Shown: positions 36,660 to 50,560, counted from the stretch's first letter. The stretch: 64,000 bases of DNA from Escarpia spicata (GCA_963995525.1 OZ023217.1:23171581-23235580), one strand, 5' to 3'. The notes: generated by a model not told the origin, from the sequence alone. Numbers and translations: made by a program.

Positions 36660-37750
36660 ACCAACCCTGATACTCTAATCTAAATATTGGGGAGGCTAAT
36701 CCTATCTCTAGTCCCCACCTAAAATATTAGGGTTGAACCCCCTACCCAAACTTCCAGTTCTGATGCCTGTGGTATGCTAGTGCTACTGTGGACATTGGAG
36801 ACACTAGCACCAGACATCTCCACAGCTCTGAGCATACAGCAAGATGAAACTGCTTCAATGTTTCTTTAGTGTGCCACACATGTTGAGACGTTGGTTGAAT
36901 GTTCAAGCACCAACACTATCCTCATGCAGGCCATTATATGCATTTATTATGGATTTATCTCGCCTAGTAGCATAGTACAACTGTATTTGATTTTGACCGA
37001 GAAAGTTGATTGTTTGCAGTTTCGAGACTGTCTTGAAATTTTGCGCAAACTAATTTTGCATTGTACAAGTAAAATAAAGAATAAAAACATTACATAAATG
37101 GAAATATTGTTGACTGTAACTGTTACTGTTTATTCAGGTATTCGGTTGATGTACGTTAACTTCCACATAATTCTAAGTCTTGATTGAACATTCTCTTTAA
37201 CAGTAAATCAGCTGCTTAATTAACATAATCAAACTGCTGTTAGCCAAAGTGATTCTGTTAAGCAGGTTGCATTACCATCTAGTCACTGTATATCATTTGT
37301 CCCTGCAGTTGTAAACAAATTGCACATTTGCAAGCATTACGATGTATACAATGATTGTAGCACAGCCACTATCTATGTAGGTCTCAAATTACACCTTGGC
37401 ACAGTAGAGTACTGTTGGAGAGCTAGAGAAGTAGAGAGCCTGCATCTAGCTATGTCATGTCAAAGTGACATCATAAAAGACATGACCATGGAAGCTTGGC
37501 CTCCTAGTCACCCCTTGGGGAAAGGAAGCTGGACAGGATTGATGGCTGATTGTGTCATAAATGTGAGATGATGGTGACTGGTGTGAGGATATGGCTGCCT
37601 GGTATGACTGGCAGATACCCAGAGCTGACTGTGGCAGCCAATGATGTCTCCTTAGATTAGCGTTCTCCTGATGAGGATTGCTGCTGACACAGATGTATAT
37701 GCATACTTGTATTGACTGTGTGTAACTGTGCCTTCCTGGGCGACTGGGTA
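36660..37750. other. Intergenic, nothing recognised
   Basis: No splice-flanked exon, RNA gene or transposon seen; short open frames only. Confidence 0.45.
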
Positions 37751-37754
37751 ACTG

Positions 37755-37968
37755 TAGATGAACTGAACGCAGACGGCCTCAATGCAGATGGTCTAAATAC
37801 AGACGGTCTGTATGCAGACGTTGTGAATGCAGACGTTGTGAATGCAGACGATCTGAGTACAGATGGTCTGAACGCAGATGGTCTGAACGCAGACGGTCTG
37901 AACGCAGACAGTCTGAATGCAGACGGTCTGAACGCAGATGGTCTGAATGCAGACGGTCTGATTGCTTA
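37755..37968. repeat. 15-bp minisatellite (GCAGACGGTCTGAAC)
   Basis: About 14 units of 15 bp. The plus-strand frame reads repeated N-A-D-G-L pentapeptides inside an 85-codon open frame (37712-37969). It does not fit the A(D/N)LXX pentapeptide-repeat consensus because Gly replaces the central Leu. No exon signals, so I treat it as a repeat. Confidence 0.9.
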
Positions 37969-38598
37969 ATAATAATAATAAGTACAAATATTTAAGATAA
38001 GAGTGTAAATCAACAAATAACTATAAACAAACTACAATTAGTACTGTGAGAAGAATAAAAATGGGAAAGGAAACGCCTAGTAATGCCAGAAATTATTGAA
38101 AAAAGCACTTCCTACACTAACATTTAACAAAAACAGTTAATTAGTTAACTTCCCCATTCAACATAGACATTATTTTACAGAAAAAAAACAATGTTCTATT
38201 TGCCCTATTAAGCAAGCAGCATGTATGTCTGCCCTAATGAGTATACATCCCTATTTTTAATCAGCAGCAATCTCCAATCTTGACTAAGGGATCACCAACA
38301 TCAACATTTTTTGCCCTCCCATGTCAAGGCTGATCATTGATACGATGACGAAAGATCGATAGTTCCACCTACATATCTCTTTGACCAGCTATCATTTATA
38401 AATACTTGCTTAATAGCGCCAACTCAATCCCTTTATTAAATCATGTGTCAGACACTTCCGTTGAGATGTTTCTTGAACGACAACTGCACATCTAACGTTC
38501 TATTCGCCTCTCACACCAGTATCAGTGCAAACTTCTCTCCAATAATGGATTCATTTAAAGCCTAGGTGAAATATATTTTTCTATTTTATTGAATGTTC

Positions 38599-38644
<46 letters not shown>

Positions 38645-39343
38645 CGTAAACGTAATGGTCTTGTCAAGTAATGTGCCAAATATGAAGTCTGTAGATTGCA
38701 AATTCTTGTTCTCTATGCCAGCTCAAACATGGTCATTTGAGTGTCACAAAATTCCCACCTTGTCAGATGTTGGTGAGGTCACCAGATTAGATGCCGCTGG
38801 GTGCATCTTTTCTTTTAGCATGGCATGCGATGGTGCAGCCTTTTGTTTAAGACCATACACAGAATCGCAATCACGGAATTTTATATTTTTTATATCACCA
38901 TAAAGATAATTTAATCAAGCACGTAAATAGTTGTCGTTGGATGTGCACAGGCAGTTTCTTTACTTTTTAAGGTGATATTAAAGTATGTCTAATTCCATTG
39001 TTGAAATTTCATGTAGAGCAGCTTTACAAGAAATTGTAATAACGGAATTTAATATTTTGCGATGTTTAAATGGCAATAACTAAAACAAGAAAACTATTAT
39101 ATATATAATTATATATATATATATATATACTGTATACTGATCAATATACAAGTTCAACTGTACGCCTACACAGCAATTCAATGTATTGGTCATTCCATGT
39201 CAAGTCAATCAATGGTCAACATGGTGGGGTGTCAGAATTGACTTAAGTTTTAGCCAAGTTTAGTCAACTGATGATTAAGTGGCAGCGTGGTATGGGCTAT
39301 GGCACTCCATTCCATGTCAACCTTGTCTACTTCACCAGGTTCA

Positions 39344-39412
39344 CACAGCCACAATGGTACAGCCACGGTGGTACAGCCACGGTGGTACAGCCATGGTGGT
39401 ACAGCCATGGGC
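39344..39412. repeat. 15-bp tandem repeat (GGTACAGCCACGGT)
   Basis: Four to five units of GGTACAGCCAYGGTG. Confidence 0.9.
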
Positions 39413-39954
39413 AAGCTGTACCTTATAGGTGTCTAGTATGGATTGGTGAAGGTCAGAAGTACTCACTGGCAGCCAGTTAGAAGGGAACACTGACATGCTG
39501 TCAGTGGACACACTGGCCACAATACCAGGCCTTGAGTAACGCGGCAGTCATTTGCTGTGCACAGTGCCTTTGGAACTGATCTCGGAGATTAAACAACGGT
39601 TCAAGTTCTGCAACTGATAGAGGTTTTTGGGGAAGTACAGGGTTGTATGTTTTCCATTTTTGCATGGATATATTTCTAACGGAAACACTGTAATTTAATT
39701 AAAGTTTGTACATTTACTACATTTTATAACAAAAAGTATTTATTAGCAACAAATGACAAACCTGCAATGTTCACAGTTGTTTAATGTTGACCCTAGATCA
39801 CTTTTTTTGTTTCATAGCCTGGTGTGGCAACACTCAAAGTCAAATGGAATATTAGTCAGAAAAGGGATTATGTAGCCTGGATTAAATCATTAATCAATTT
39901 AAAATATTACACAATTTTATATGTATGGCTTTTTTGTGTTTATGCAGAATTTAA

Positions 39955-40260
39955 CCCAGGCACTTAAAAGTACATACACTCAGGCGGTTAGAAGTGTACA
40001 CAACCAGGTACTTAGGAGTGCACACAACCAGGCAGCAGAAGTGCACACACCAGGCAGTGAGTTAGACGTGAACTAACCCAGACAGAAGTGCACTCACCCA
40101 GACAGAAGTGCACACACTCGGCAATAAGAAGTGCACACACTCAGGCAGTTAGAATTGGACACACCAAGATGGTCAGTTCTAAATGCACTTACCTAGACAA
40201 AATGCACACACCAGGTAGAAGTGCACACACTCCGACAGTTAGTTAGAAGTCAGACAGGTG
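39955..40260. repeat. Degenerate tandem repeat (AGAAGTGCACACACYCAGGC)
   Basis: Around a dozen diverged units of 20-30 bp built on TTAGAAGTGCACACAMCCAGGCAG. Confidence 0.85.
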
Positions 40261-41266
40261 AGATGTGGTGTTTCACCTATACCCACTTCAAAGAGTGTCT
40301 ATTTCAGGAAGATGTCTACTTTGTAGACTTGCATGAGGTCATGATGAGCACTAACAGATGATTTGATTCCATGCAGTAACTATGTCATACTCAGCCCAAG
40401 GCCTTACTAATGCAGTGCCGTCCTCTGCATTGAACACCTTCAAACGATGACTACATTTCTCTGTATTTATTCGTGTACAGTCACTACACACAATGGACAT
40501 TCTTTAAATATAAATTATGACTCATCATAATCATTATAAGGAACATCTGCTAAAACAGGAACAATTTTGAAATCGCCTTTCTAGCCAGAACATAATTTTA
40601 CACATCCTTGGATATATATAGGGGACACTGGATATCTATGTAGTGATTAATATGCCAATTTTGGGGCATTTAGATTGTAAGTGTATCCCCTCCCAGGTGC
40701 CAAGGTTCAAACACCTCTTTCTATGTTCGTTTTGCTTCTATTGAGTGGAGACCTTGGATCTACCAACGGCAACTGTCAGTGTATTTAATAAAACAGAAAG
40801 GTAGTTATTTTGAGTTACTTACTTACAAAGTTACATAGTTGATTTGCCACCTATTGGAGAAATATGAAAGTTTTATAGAGTGTTTAGTGACTCATCCGAA
40901 ATCACCACTGTGAATGGGTTTAACATCAAAAACTTAACTAATTTACTGACCAGTGATAACTGATAACGTAGTATAAATACTATGTACATGTTCATACTAA
41001 ACAGTCTGACCAAATCCCAACATGTTCTTTAAAGTTACGAGATGGCGTCCACTGTTTTACACTTTTTGCCCAAGAATCCTTTCTAAAAGTACAAAACCAA
41101 CTTCCTCAAGATGAATGTAACTTCTACTGCACCTAAATCCTTCGATACTAAGCTCAGGGGCAAATATCTATGTAAGTGTCATTAAACTATCTGTCTCATT
41201 TCCCATATTTAACAGTATGCAGGATGTTTGTGGATGTTCTGTAGTATTTAGCCAGTTCATGTACCA

Positions 41267-41301
41267 GTAGGCTGGCTTTGCTAGAGGTAAAGCCAGCCTA
41301 C
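41267..41301. other. Perfect 13-bp stem hairpin
   Basis: GTAGGCTGGCTTT and AAAGCCAGCCTAC pair perfectly around a 9-base loop. Isolated; no poly-T follows and no function can be assigned. Confidence 0.8.
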
Positions 41302-44300
41302 CTACTGCATGGTATTAGCAGTAATGTCCTCTTATCCTGTGAACAAACTCCTTTGGGCAATGTGCTTACAACACCTAGGTGTGTTTATTGTGAATGAATG
41401 TCAAACTGATCCATCCGTCCATTAATAAAGCCTGCCTGCACAGTGGCATTACACACTGCAGTTTCCTGTGTTTGAGATGCGTTTGTGCTAGCTGGGGTTC
41501 AATAATTACATTCTTCCAAGTTTTAACTGCGTTCTGCATGCATGTGCGATGGCATCCAAGGCCAATCTGTCAATCGAGTGCAGCGTGGAGAATTACAGAT
41601 AATCAATGCGAAAAGTTTATGAACCGATTGATATCTACCGGATAGATTAAGTTATGGAATTGGTGGATGGATTTTAACTAAGAGACTCAGAATGTTATGA
41701 AAGACCATTTGAAATAGAGTGGCAAGGAATATTGACTACACCACATCCATTAATAGTAGACGTAGAGGTGCAGGGTTCGATCTCAAAAAAGACATGTATG
41801 CATGTGCCCTTTGTGCCCTTTGGGCACATCAGAGATAGAACTACCAGGTGTGCTTTTTAGAAATGTTATATGCCCCAAATCAGTTGACTAAATTTGTATT
41901 AACTAATTTACATGATAGTATGATTACTTAAATAACCGGGTAAATGTGAACAATACATTTTTTTATATTAGGCATGTAATTATGTTATTATTTAACATAT
42001 TTGAATTATATTCAGGACTGCCTGCGTGCCATATTTCTGGGTACATAACTTATAACCATCAATATCAACATGCTCAGAAATGTAACGTTACAAAACTAGA
42101 TACAGTCTTGGTAGGTGTGCCCCATTTTTTTTCGTGGACATGCTATTGCACTCTACTGCTCCATGGATAGGGAGATGCTAACTGAGAAATATAATGCAGC
42201 AATTTGTGACATTGAGGGACAGCGATTCACATACGAGAGAGCACCACCTACAAATATTCAAAGAACAATGTTGATTAAAGTTAAACATAAAAAACTCACT
42301 TATAGCCAATATGGAGATAAATGTATTATGTCAAAATACTGAAATATCATTATACTATGTCTCAAGTTGCATGTCCAGTGTGTACACATATATGTGTGTA
42401 GATCTACCTGTATTAAAGTTATAAATAAATCACATACTGACAAATGTATATATATATATAAATATATGCATGTAGCTAATATTTATAAATAATTTATATA
42501 TTAATATATATATATATATATTAAGATTTATAAAATAAACATACTAAAGAGCTGTTTGATATGTTATGGAGTGGGTTTTGGTTTGTCATATATATATCTG
42601 GTATTAATTATTAATGTTTTCTTGGAAACCGTGTTAATATAAATGCTGACTTTACATAAATAGAACTTCCATACAATTACAAAGCTGTCCTGTCTGTCAG
42701 CTAGCGTATGAGACTCGCCCCAGTGAAAAACCCTTCAAAAACTTCAATACCTGAAGTACTACTCATGCATGTTAATGTGTTCACTCAGAAGTAGTTCCTT
42801 TATAACAAGTTGTATAATCAACTTGCTTCACACAATCTGGGATTCTGACTGGGTGCATTCAGATTTAGTCTAGAAATAAAACAGTGACTCATAGTTTCTT
42901 AGGCTTCTCAATTTTTTCCAAAATCTATTTTGATTTTTCCGTAGCTATTTGTTACTTTCTTCTAATCATTGTCTGTGAATAAATTTACAGATTAATCAAT
43001 CTGAAATATAAACTCACTAGTGCTTCTTTTGTCTCTAACTGCACTGTACCCTGTATTCATGAGTACACTCTTTAACTGTTAAGACGTTAGTTTTATCAAA
43101 TTCACAATACGTGCAGCTTTTCATTTATAACCATACAATGATACACTACTGTAAAAAAACACCTGATATCAGAAAACCCAAGTTCCACTAAAAAGTTGTA
43201 AAAAAACACAAATTCAAAAGCAAATGTACATCAACGTCTCTGTACAGCGTAGCTGACTACTTTCAGTTTGAAGCTCACACAACTGTCGCCACAAGCCACA
43301 CCTCATACTGTGTCAGATTAGCCAATTACAGTGTACAACGTTCAGTGGTTTGTGTGTTGGCACATAGGTAATAATGGTGTTCATTTGAAACTGCTGTGAT
43401 CATGGCTATTGGTCTGGCAATTATACAATTTTGATATTATACAAATACAGTACTTAAATAAATTATGCATTTTAGAAATAAATAACAAATGAAATAAATA
43501 TAAGAAATAATTCACCACGTATTCCAAAAAAAAATCATCTCAAAAGCCATGGATAAAAATTAAAGAAAGTTTAAAGATATCCGGTGTATGTTTCCGAAGG
43601 CGCATTTAAATTCATTCTTACACTGTTACAGCGGTCTTCTCAGCGAGGGGAGCAATTTTTTGGAGCATTTTATTTTAGAGAGTTAGTTATACATTGTACA
43701 ATAAACCAGTTTATTGTTAATAGTTGTTATTGGATATTGTTAGAGTTAATTGTTACCACTGCGATTTGTTGTTTATCAACATGTGGAGGCATTTGACTGG
43801 AGTAGATGCCCCGGCTCCGAAATGACATTAAATATGTTCGATTTTCAAATTTTGTGTTTGGCGTATTATTTAGCTAAAAATTTAGGCTATTTGTGGGCTA
43901 CCAGATATCTCTGTGGACTACCAGATTTTCCAATGAATATCAGAATTTAAAAAATTATTTCTACCCCTTACAAGTGTTATAAAGGCAGCATGAGAAAGAT
44001 GTGCTCATAATATTTTAGGTAGCCACATTAAAAATAATTTAATCAAAAAGCTCAGCAAGAGTTGGCTTTTATTATTATTATTATTAGGAATCATTTATAA
44101 AGCACCATGTCTCTGGGTTAAAAACCTGCTCAAAGATGCTAACAATATAAAACAAGTAAATAAATATATATATATAGATATATATAGATATAAACAAAAT
44201 AAATAAGTAAATAAATAGGTTAAATCAATGTGTTTATTAAATAAAATAAATAAATTGAATACAATACTAAATTAACTTGGTAAATTAGATACGCATAAAC

Positions 44301-44439
44301 ATTAACAAATAAAAATTATTAATTTTGTAAAAAAATGCATAAATAGTCGACTTCACTTAAATGTCACTTCAGTTAGCAACATAGTGTTCTATCCGCTATA
44401 TGGAAGAGATGTATCTTAAGCAATGTCTTGAATGTTGCC

Positions 44440-45850
44440 ACTCAGTTGGCGTCTCTGACAGCAGGAAGTAGGTTGTTCCACAATGTCGGTCCTGCCAACA
44501 AGAAGGACCGCCGACCATACCACTCAAGGTGGTACCATGGTACTGTCAATAGACCTTGACCGGCGGATCTCAATGATCAGGTCGACGAGTACAGTGTCAC
44601 TAGTGACGTCAAATACTGTTGGCCGAGGTGGTCAACAGCACGATACATGATTAGGAGAATCTTGAATTCAATTTGTTGGTGAACTGGCAATCAATGAAGA
44701 TTGAACAGAGCTGGTGTGATGTGATCTCTTCTGCGGGTCCCAGTAATGAGCCGCGCTGCAGAATTCTGGACCATCTGCAGCTTATACAGCAGCACCTCAG
44801 ACAAATCATAAAGTAGTGCATTGCCGTATATAAAAAAATTAACCCGTAATCGACACGAGACATAACTAAGGCATGGACTATTGTCTTGCGCACAGTGGTA
44901 GTCAAACATTTCCTGATCCTTGGCGATGCTGTGAATTTGACAGTATGCCACCTGACAAACACGGCGTACATGCCCCGCCATAGCCACAGTGTCGTCAATA
45001 GTAACACTGATGTCCCGAATACATGGTTTCGGTATTCGACATATAGCCGTATTGTCAGCGTATGTGATAATGAAGCTGATGACTTTTGAATACACGGTGG
45101 AACCCAAGACAGTAGATAGTAAAAAGCAGGGGTCCCAGGACTCCAAGCACAGTACCTTGCGGTACACCAGAGTACAGATCAACACACGCTCCTGATTTTG
45201 ACAGCTCGTGTTCGCTGGGAAAGATATGACTGTAGCCAGCGGTGCGCGTTGTCCCGTATGCCTATGTGGTGAAGTTGGTCGAGCAACAGACGATGATCGA
45301 CAGTATCGAAGGCAGCACTCAAGTCGAGCAGCACCTATATCATTGGTCATCCGATTATCCAGTGAAAGAAGAACGTTGTTTTATTATATATGTGAACGAG
45401 GGCTGTTTCACAACTGTGTGCAGGGCAGTACGCACTCTGAAAGACATCAAATAAACCATTCACGTCCATGTGTCGTCAAATTTTTGATGCAACAATCTTC
45501 TCAAAGAGTTTCGAAATGAAACTCAAGTTTGATATCAGTCGGTAGTTAGCCTATGATTCAGAGTCGAGACCACTCTTCTTCAACAACGGTGTTACGACGA
45601 CATGTTTCATACCAGCTGGCACAATAGACGACTCGATCGATTGGTTCACAGCGCATGTAAACACCGGAGCCAACGTGACAATGTTTGATTTAAGTACAAC
45701 CAGTCCGTGAATAACATCAACTGTAGCCAACTGGAAGTCACACAAGGGCTCTACGACATGGCTTTCGTCATTTAAATCATTGATGGCATTGCATGTTGGA
45801 GGTTGCCAACTGTGTTTGTACACATGGTAGCAATCTTGTGTATAATGAGC
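44440..45850 (-). pseudogene. L2/CR1-like LINE reverse transcriptase relic
   Basis: Minus strand, across many frame changes: MKHVVVTPLLKKSGLDSES, SNLSFISKLFEKIVASK, FDTVDHRLLLDQLHH, SGVPQGTVLGVLGPLLFTIY, VMSRVDYG, KLQMVQNSAARLITGTRRRD and LFNLHWLPVHQQIEFKIL. All are in the right order for one L2/CR1 RT. Same family type as the relic at 11786. Its endonuclease half may be at 47174-47776. Confidence 0.88.
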
Positions 45851-46689
45851 AATTCGCGGAATCGGCGTTTTGAAATGGAATTAGCCTTTTCAAACAAAAA
45901 AATTCTGCGATTGCAAAAAAGAACAAAAGCACCGCCTCTTTCATCAATAATGCCTTAACTGGAGATATTTTGAAACAAATGTTTAACATGCAACGATGTT
46001 AATTTATTGTTGTGGATTTATGATGCAGGATTTTTAAAATGCGCAAGGCAAATCGTTGCGAAATGTCATGGCGTCTGTGGTACCTCGTGTCAACCGACGT
46101 AAACTGGGACATGCGCAAAAGGCACTAACATAAACCGTTTTGTGATCATTGTCTCGTTGTCCGTTAAGCGCATTGAAGACATTCTGCTAATTAAATGTAG
46201 TTGTCAAATCATCAGAACACGCATAAGTGTACATATTCCAGTTTCGAACACAAAACACGAAGAAGTAACAACAGCCTATGTTACACTAGCTCAAAGTGAG
46301 ATAGTCCGCATTTCGCAGAACTTTCTAACAAATTCCGTTGGATGGAGTCATATATAGCGCAAGATAAAAATTGAATGGTTGAACAAACTTATTAGTGAAA
46401 CAGCAGTGATTTGAACGTTCATAATTGTTAATATGATTGCTTGTATAATTTACATTTGCTAACTTATTTATTAATGCTGCATTAGAGACAACCAGTCATT
46501 TATATGTAAATGTATGAAAGGAATTATTTTATTATCTAAATTGTTTTGGTACAGTTGTTACTGCGGTGCAAATATAGCACAAATTGATGCTGTTAGAAAA
46601 AGTTAGCCACACCGTAAAACAGTATTATTTAGATGCAGAGATCTAACATTGTGATATTTTAGATATTTCATAGAATGTAGTATTTTTCT

Positions 46690-46955
46690 TTAACTTTGAA
46701 ATAAAATATTTCTTTTCTGAACAGAAATGGGCCTCTTTAGCCAGTATGCCATTTTTAAACTGAAAATGCATCATTTGACACAAAAATGCATAATTTGAAA
46801 CGGAATTTGTTTTTTTCTTAAACGGAAAACGTTTGAAATGGAATTTGCCTTTTTCTGAAATGGAAAATACATCATTTGAAACAGAATTTGCCATTTTCTG
46901 AAATGGAATTTAGAAACGGAATTGAAACGGAATTTTCCTTTTTTTTAAACAGAAA
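46690..46955. repeat. Degenerate AAACGGAATTTGCC tandem repeat
   Basis: Repeated GAAATGGAA, GAAACGGAATTTGCCTTTTT and TTTGAAACAGAATTTGCC blocks of about 25-30 bp; a single related block occurs at 45872. Confidence 0.8.
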
Positions 46956-47173
46956 ATCAGTGTCCCTAAACATTGCTCTGTTATCACGGCTTGCTGATTC
47001 AATCTCGGTACGGTAGTATGTGGATTTGACCAAGGCGATGTTTCACTTGAATAAGGCACACAGATCTCGATGGACGATGAAACGCGTATGTCATCATCTG
47101 CGCTCAGCTCGACGGACCCGTTGTCTCAGTCGCTGCAGTTCGTCAGTACGCTAGGGCTGTCTGGGATGCACAG

Positions 47174-47776
47174 TTACCATCCGTTGGACGAGCGGTGCGT
47201 GATTGTCCTTACGGTTATCAGCTCAGCATAATACTGTTCGCAAAAACTCTCGATGTCACCGGCAGGAGTTGTGTCCAGCGACGAATTCATCAGGTCACGT
47301 GCGAACTGTTGCATGTCAATTTTAGTGTATTTCCAGTAGAACATCTCCTTTCCCACTGGTCGTGGCTTATTTGTAATCAGCTTACATACAATGACGTGGT
47401 GGTTGGTAAGCAAGGACTCCACCGACTCAGCTATTAATACAGAGTCAGTCACAGGGGTCTTCACAAGATCCAGAATGTTGTCCCGGCAGTGTGTAGGCGA
47501 TGTTATATGTTGTTGCAAATTAATAACTGCTGCTAAGTCATGAGCATTCTTGTCTTTGACATTACCATATTGAACATTAAAGTCACCTAATATGACTAGT
47601 CTGGTCTTTTTATCTATATCACAGTATATGGCATTAGACATGCATACGTTGTGGATACAATCATAGATAATTGAGATGTTGAAAGTAGAGGCAGACAGAG
47701 AAAGAAATGGATGAATAACATCAAAGATTGGACATGTAGGTGTCCACAAAACACAAGAGGCAGAAAATGGCGGCAA
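47174..47776 (-). pseudogene. L2/CR1-like LINE endonuclease, relic
   Basis: Minus frame contains TRLVILGDFNVQYGNVKDKN (the GDFN motif), LQQHITSPTHCRDNILDLV and LLTNHHVIVCKL, the standard second half of an L2-type APE endonuclease (GDFNxH, QHVxxPTHxxGHTLDLV, SDHxxV). The open frame runs on from there without a stop for 200 codons but lacks the first half. Confidence 0.85.
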
Positions 47777-48310
47777 GGATGGAGACAGACTGTGAGATTA
47801 TTACCAGGGGTGTCCTATTCCTAGTGTTGTCAATGACCACACAAAAAATGGTTATAGAATATGTGAGGTGATAACAAATTTTCTTACATGTGGGCAATAA
47901 CTAAGAACATCTCATGTAATGGAGTGGTTTGCATTATCATGCATTTAGTCCTGATTACCTGAATAATTATAATCTTGTTATATGTTGTCTTTGTGATATC
48001 TCTAAAATAATTCACAAATTCAAAAGATAACCAAATCTTGAACAAATCGTTTCATTTGTTCACCCAAACCAAAATGGATTGTCAACTTTAAATATGTTGG
48101 CAACATATTGCAGGCAGTGTATCGCATTTCAATGTGTACACTGATTAATCATTACACCGCTCATGTTAAGAAAATGTCTACAAAGACTACAAGGAAATGT
48201 TAATAACATTCTAGGTATAAAAACATGTTATGATATTTCATAATATTCTTGTAACATGACAATAACATTATTTTATTAGCACGCAAATTGCTTCCAGACT
48301 CGGTTACATT

Positions 48311-48673
48311 AATAATTTTGAAAATATGGCAAGTTACCTTCCGAGGCCAATGTTGCTCTGAACGGAACTTTCAACGTCTTCACGACATCTTTATCAGCGT
48401 TGGTCTGCGACACTCTCGGTCATCATGTGACTGTGTTGGTAACTGTCACATGACAACACTTCCAGGAAGATCATGGGAAGGTTGTATCCGTAATGTCTTC
48501 CCGCAATCTTCCTGGAAATGTTGTCATGTGACAGAACTTTACCAACACAGTCACATGACGACTGAGAGTGGCGCAGACCAACGCTGATGAACACGTTGTG
48601 AAGACGTTGAAAGTTCCGTTCAGAGCAACATAGGACTCAGAAAGGTAACTTGCCATATTTTCAAAAGATTATT
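48311..48673. repeat. 363-bp near-perfect palindrome (long hairpin)
   Basis: The left arm, 48311-48480, begins AATAATTTTGAAAATATGGC. The right arm, 48497-48673, ends GCCATATTTTCAAAAGATTA + TT. They are inverted copies with roughly 85-90% identity by eye, separated by a 16-base loop (48481-48496). The same peptide-like frame FISVGLRHS appears on both strands. It could be a fold-back transposon or a source of hairpin RNA. Confidence 0.9.
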
Positions 48674-49043
48674 TATATAACAAAAAAAAGAGCTAGGATA
48701 ACATTAAAAACATTTTGAGGAATAGTACGTCAATTTTTTTAGATTTTTAAACACTTTTATCAAAGAGCAGGCAACACAAGAAGAGTAAGTGACCAGTCAA
48801 CCATGACGTCTGCCTTTCACTATTCAGCTAAGGCCCTCTATCAGCTGGTTGGCAATGTAGTGGGAAGGCCAGTCAGCAGACCATTGTGGCAAGCATTGAC
48901 TACTGACCTATAAGAAGAGACCAAAGTGACATTGTCTGCATTCAGATGCAACCTTTGTGCCTCCCACAAGGACTCGTTGCACCACACAGCTTAATTGATG
49001 CACTGTGATGACGCAAGTTCATCACGCAACGTCGCATGTGAAA

Positions 49044-49345
49044 TCTATCATCAGTGATGTGACTTTTGTGCTGCTCAACGTGCGAAACAAACCCATAACA
49101 GTTAAAGAACATATGCTTGATCATAAAGCTGATTTAATGTTTTTGACCGAAACATGGTGCAAACCAAACAAGAGTGCCGTTCTCAACGAATTAACCCCGC
49201 CAGGTTACAGCTACATTGGGGAATGCCGTTCATCGAAGCGTGGAGGTGCTGTCGGACTGTTATACAAGTCAGCATACAGCAACTTTTTTAAGACTTCAAC
49301 CAAACGATATGACACATTTGAACATTTAGATATTAAATCAACAAA
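49044..49345 (+). pseudogene. L2/CR1-like LINE endonuclease, first half, opposite strand
   Basis: Plus frame reads VTFVLLNVRNKPITVKEHML, ADLMFLTETWCKPNKSAVLN, LTPPGYSYIGECRSSKRGGA and FEHLDIKS. These are the N, E and Y-type motifs of an L2-like APE endonuclease amino half. It breaks off where the segment at 47776 (minus strand) would continue. Confidence 0.87.
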
Positions 49346-49439
49346 AAACATTGAGACCTGTACATGTTGTTATCATCTACATGCATATATAAATACCATA
49401 TTTTCATTTTTGTGGCGAATAAATAATTACTAAAAAAAT

Positions 49440-50560
49440 AAAAAATATTTACAAAAAGTGCATCATAGTATAAACATTATTTGGTTGATGGTATATTCCT
49501 CAGTGAAAACATAAACAAAAAGTGTCAAGAAAATCAGTGGTTTGGTGTCAGTCTTGAACCGGCGTCACCTGATTGTAAAATAAATGACACAAAGCCAACA
49601 CAACATTGTTTATTAGTGTAGGTTATCTCCAGTGGGTAGCAATCGATATAATTATTCTGATGCTCATTTTGACCCAAAAGCTATCTTTGTAAATATCCTC
49701 TGAATACATGGAAACGGTCGGCCTGATGCGAATATATGTCATATGTGACGTCACGATACCATGTGATCGCCTATCTCATTCATTTTTTATTTTTCATGGG
49801 AATTGCTGCACAGACGAGTTTAAAATCGAATTTATGCTACAAATGGATATTTTTTTATTTTTTTATATTCTCAAATGTTACATGCAGTGTTAAACTTTGT
49901 GTACACATGGAAAATGGATTTTAGCTAATGCCTTGTTTTTATTTCCTTTAAATATAATCTCATGTGAAATGCTCAGAAAAAAATTCTTGTAAATATTAAA
50001 TCAAAATTGTAATTAATATGTACTGTGCTGTAAGATATAGATCTAGATGAGAGCAAACTAATTTCAGTTGTCTGAAAATTCTAATCTTTACATATATTTA
50101 TATCAGACACTGCCATTGTCACTGAGAGAATGCTGTCAATGTGACTACATGTATTTGGTATTCTCATAATTTATGTTTACAGTGAATGACATTCTGAATC
50201 CGAATGGCACTTACTTAGTTAGTTAGACTTAGACTTGTCTTAGTCACTAATACTACAGTAATAGTAATTATATATGTATAGTTTTAAAAATTAACCCAGA
50301 TTTGATTTAATTGCAATTCAAGTACATTGTATATATTGTATAGACATATGCACATAAAATTGATGGATTGCACACAAAAGTGTTTCCACTTATTTCCAGT
50401 GTGGCCCATATTACAGATTAGTGCGGCAAAAGGTCAACTTATACAGTATACATTTACACAGTATCTGGAGTTTAAAAAACTAGAACCAATATTTATAATA
50501 CTGTTTTAAAAATACTGAAATGATAATACTGTTTCAGAATGTGATTCAACAATATTACAC
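49440..50560. other. Intergenic, nothing recognised
   Basis: AT-rich with only short open frames. Confidence 0.45.

Larger units (their letters stand above)
37970..44400. other. Intergenic, AT-rich, microsatellites and short repeats only
   Basis: Apart from the listed small repeats I see no gene. Open frames are short and lack homology or splice context. Confidence 0.45.

Noticed and set aside
37712..37969. A pentapeptide-repeat protein
   Set aside because: Motif has Gly where the family needs Leu/Phe, the frame is short, and it coincides exactly with a 15-bp minisatellite.
47174..47776. A host endonuclease/exonuclease/phosphatase gene
   Set aside because: GDFN and PTHCRDNILDLV motifs are those of L2-like LINE endonucleases, and the first half of the domain is missing.
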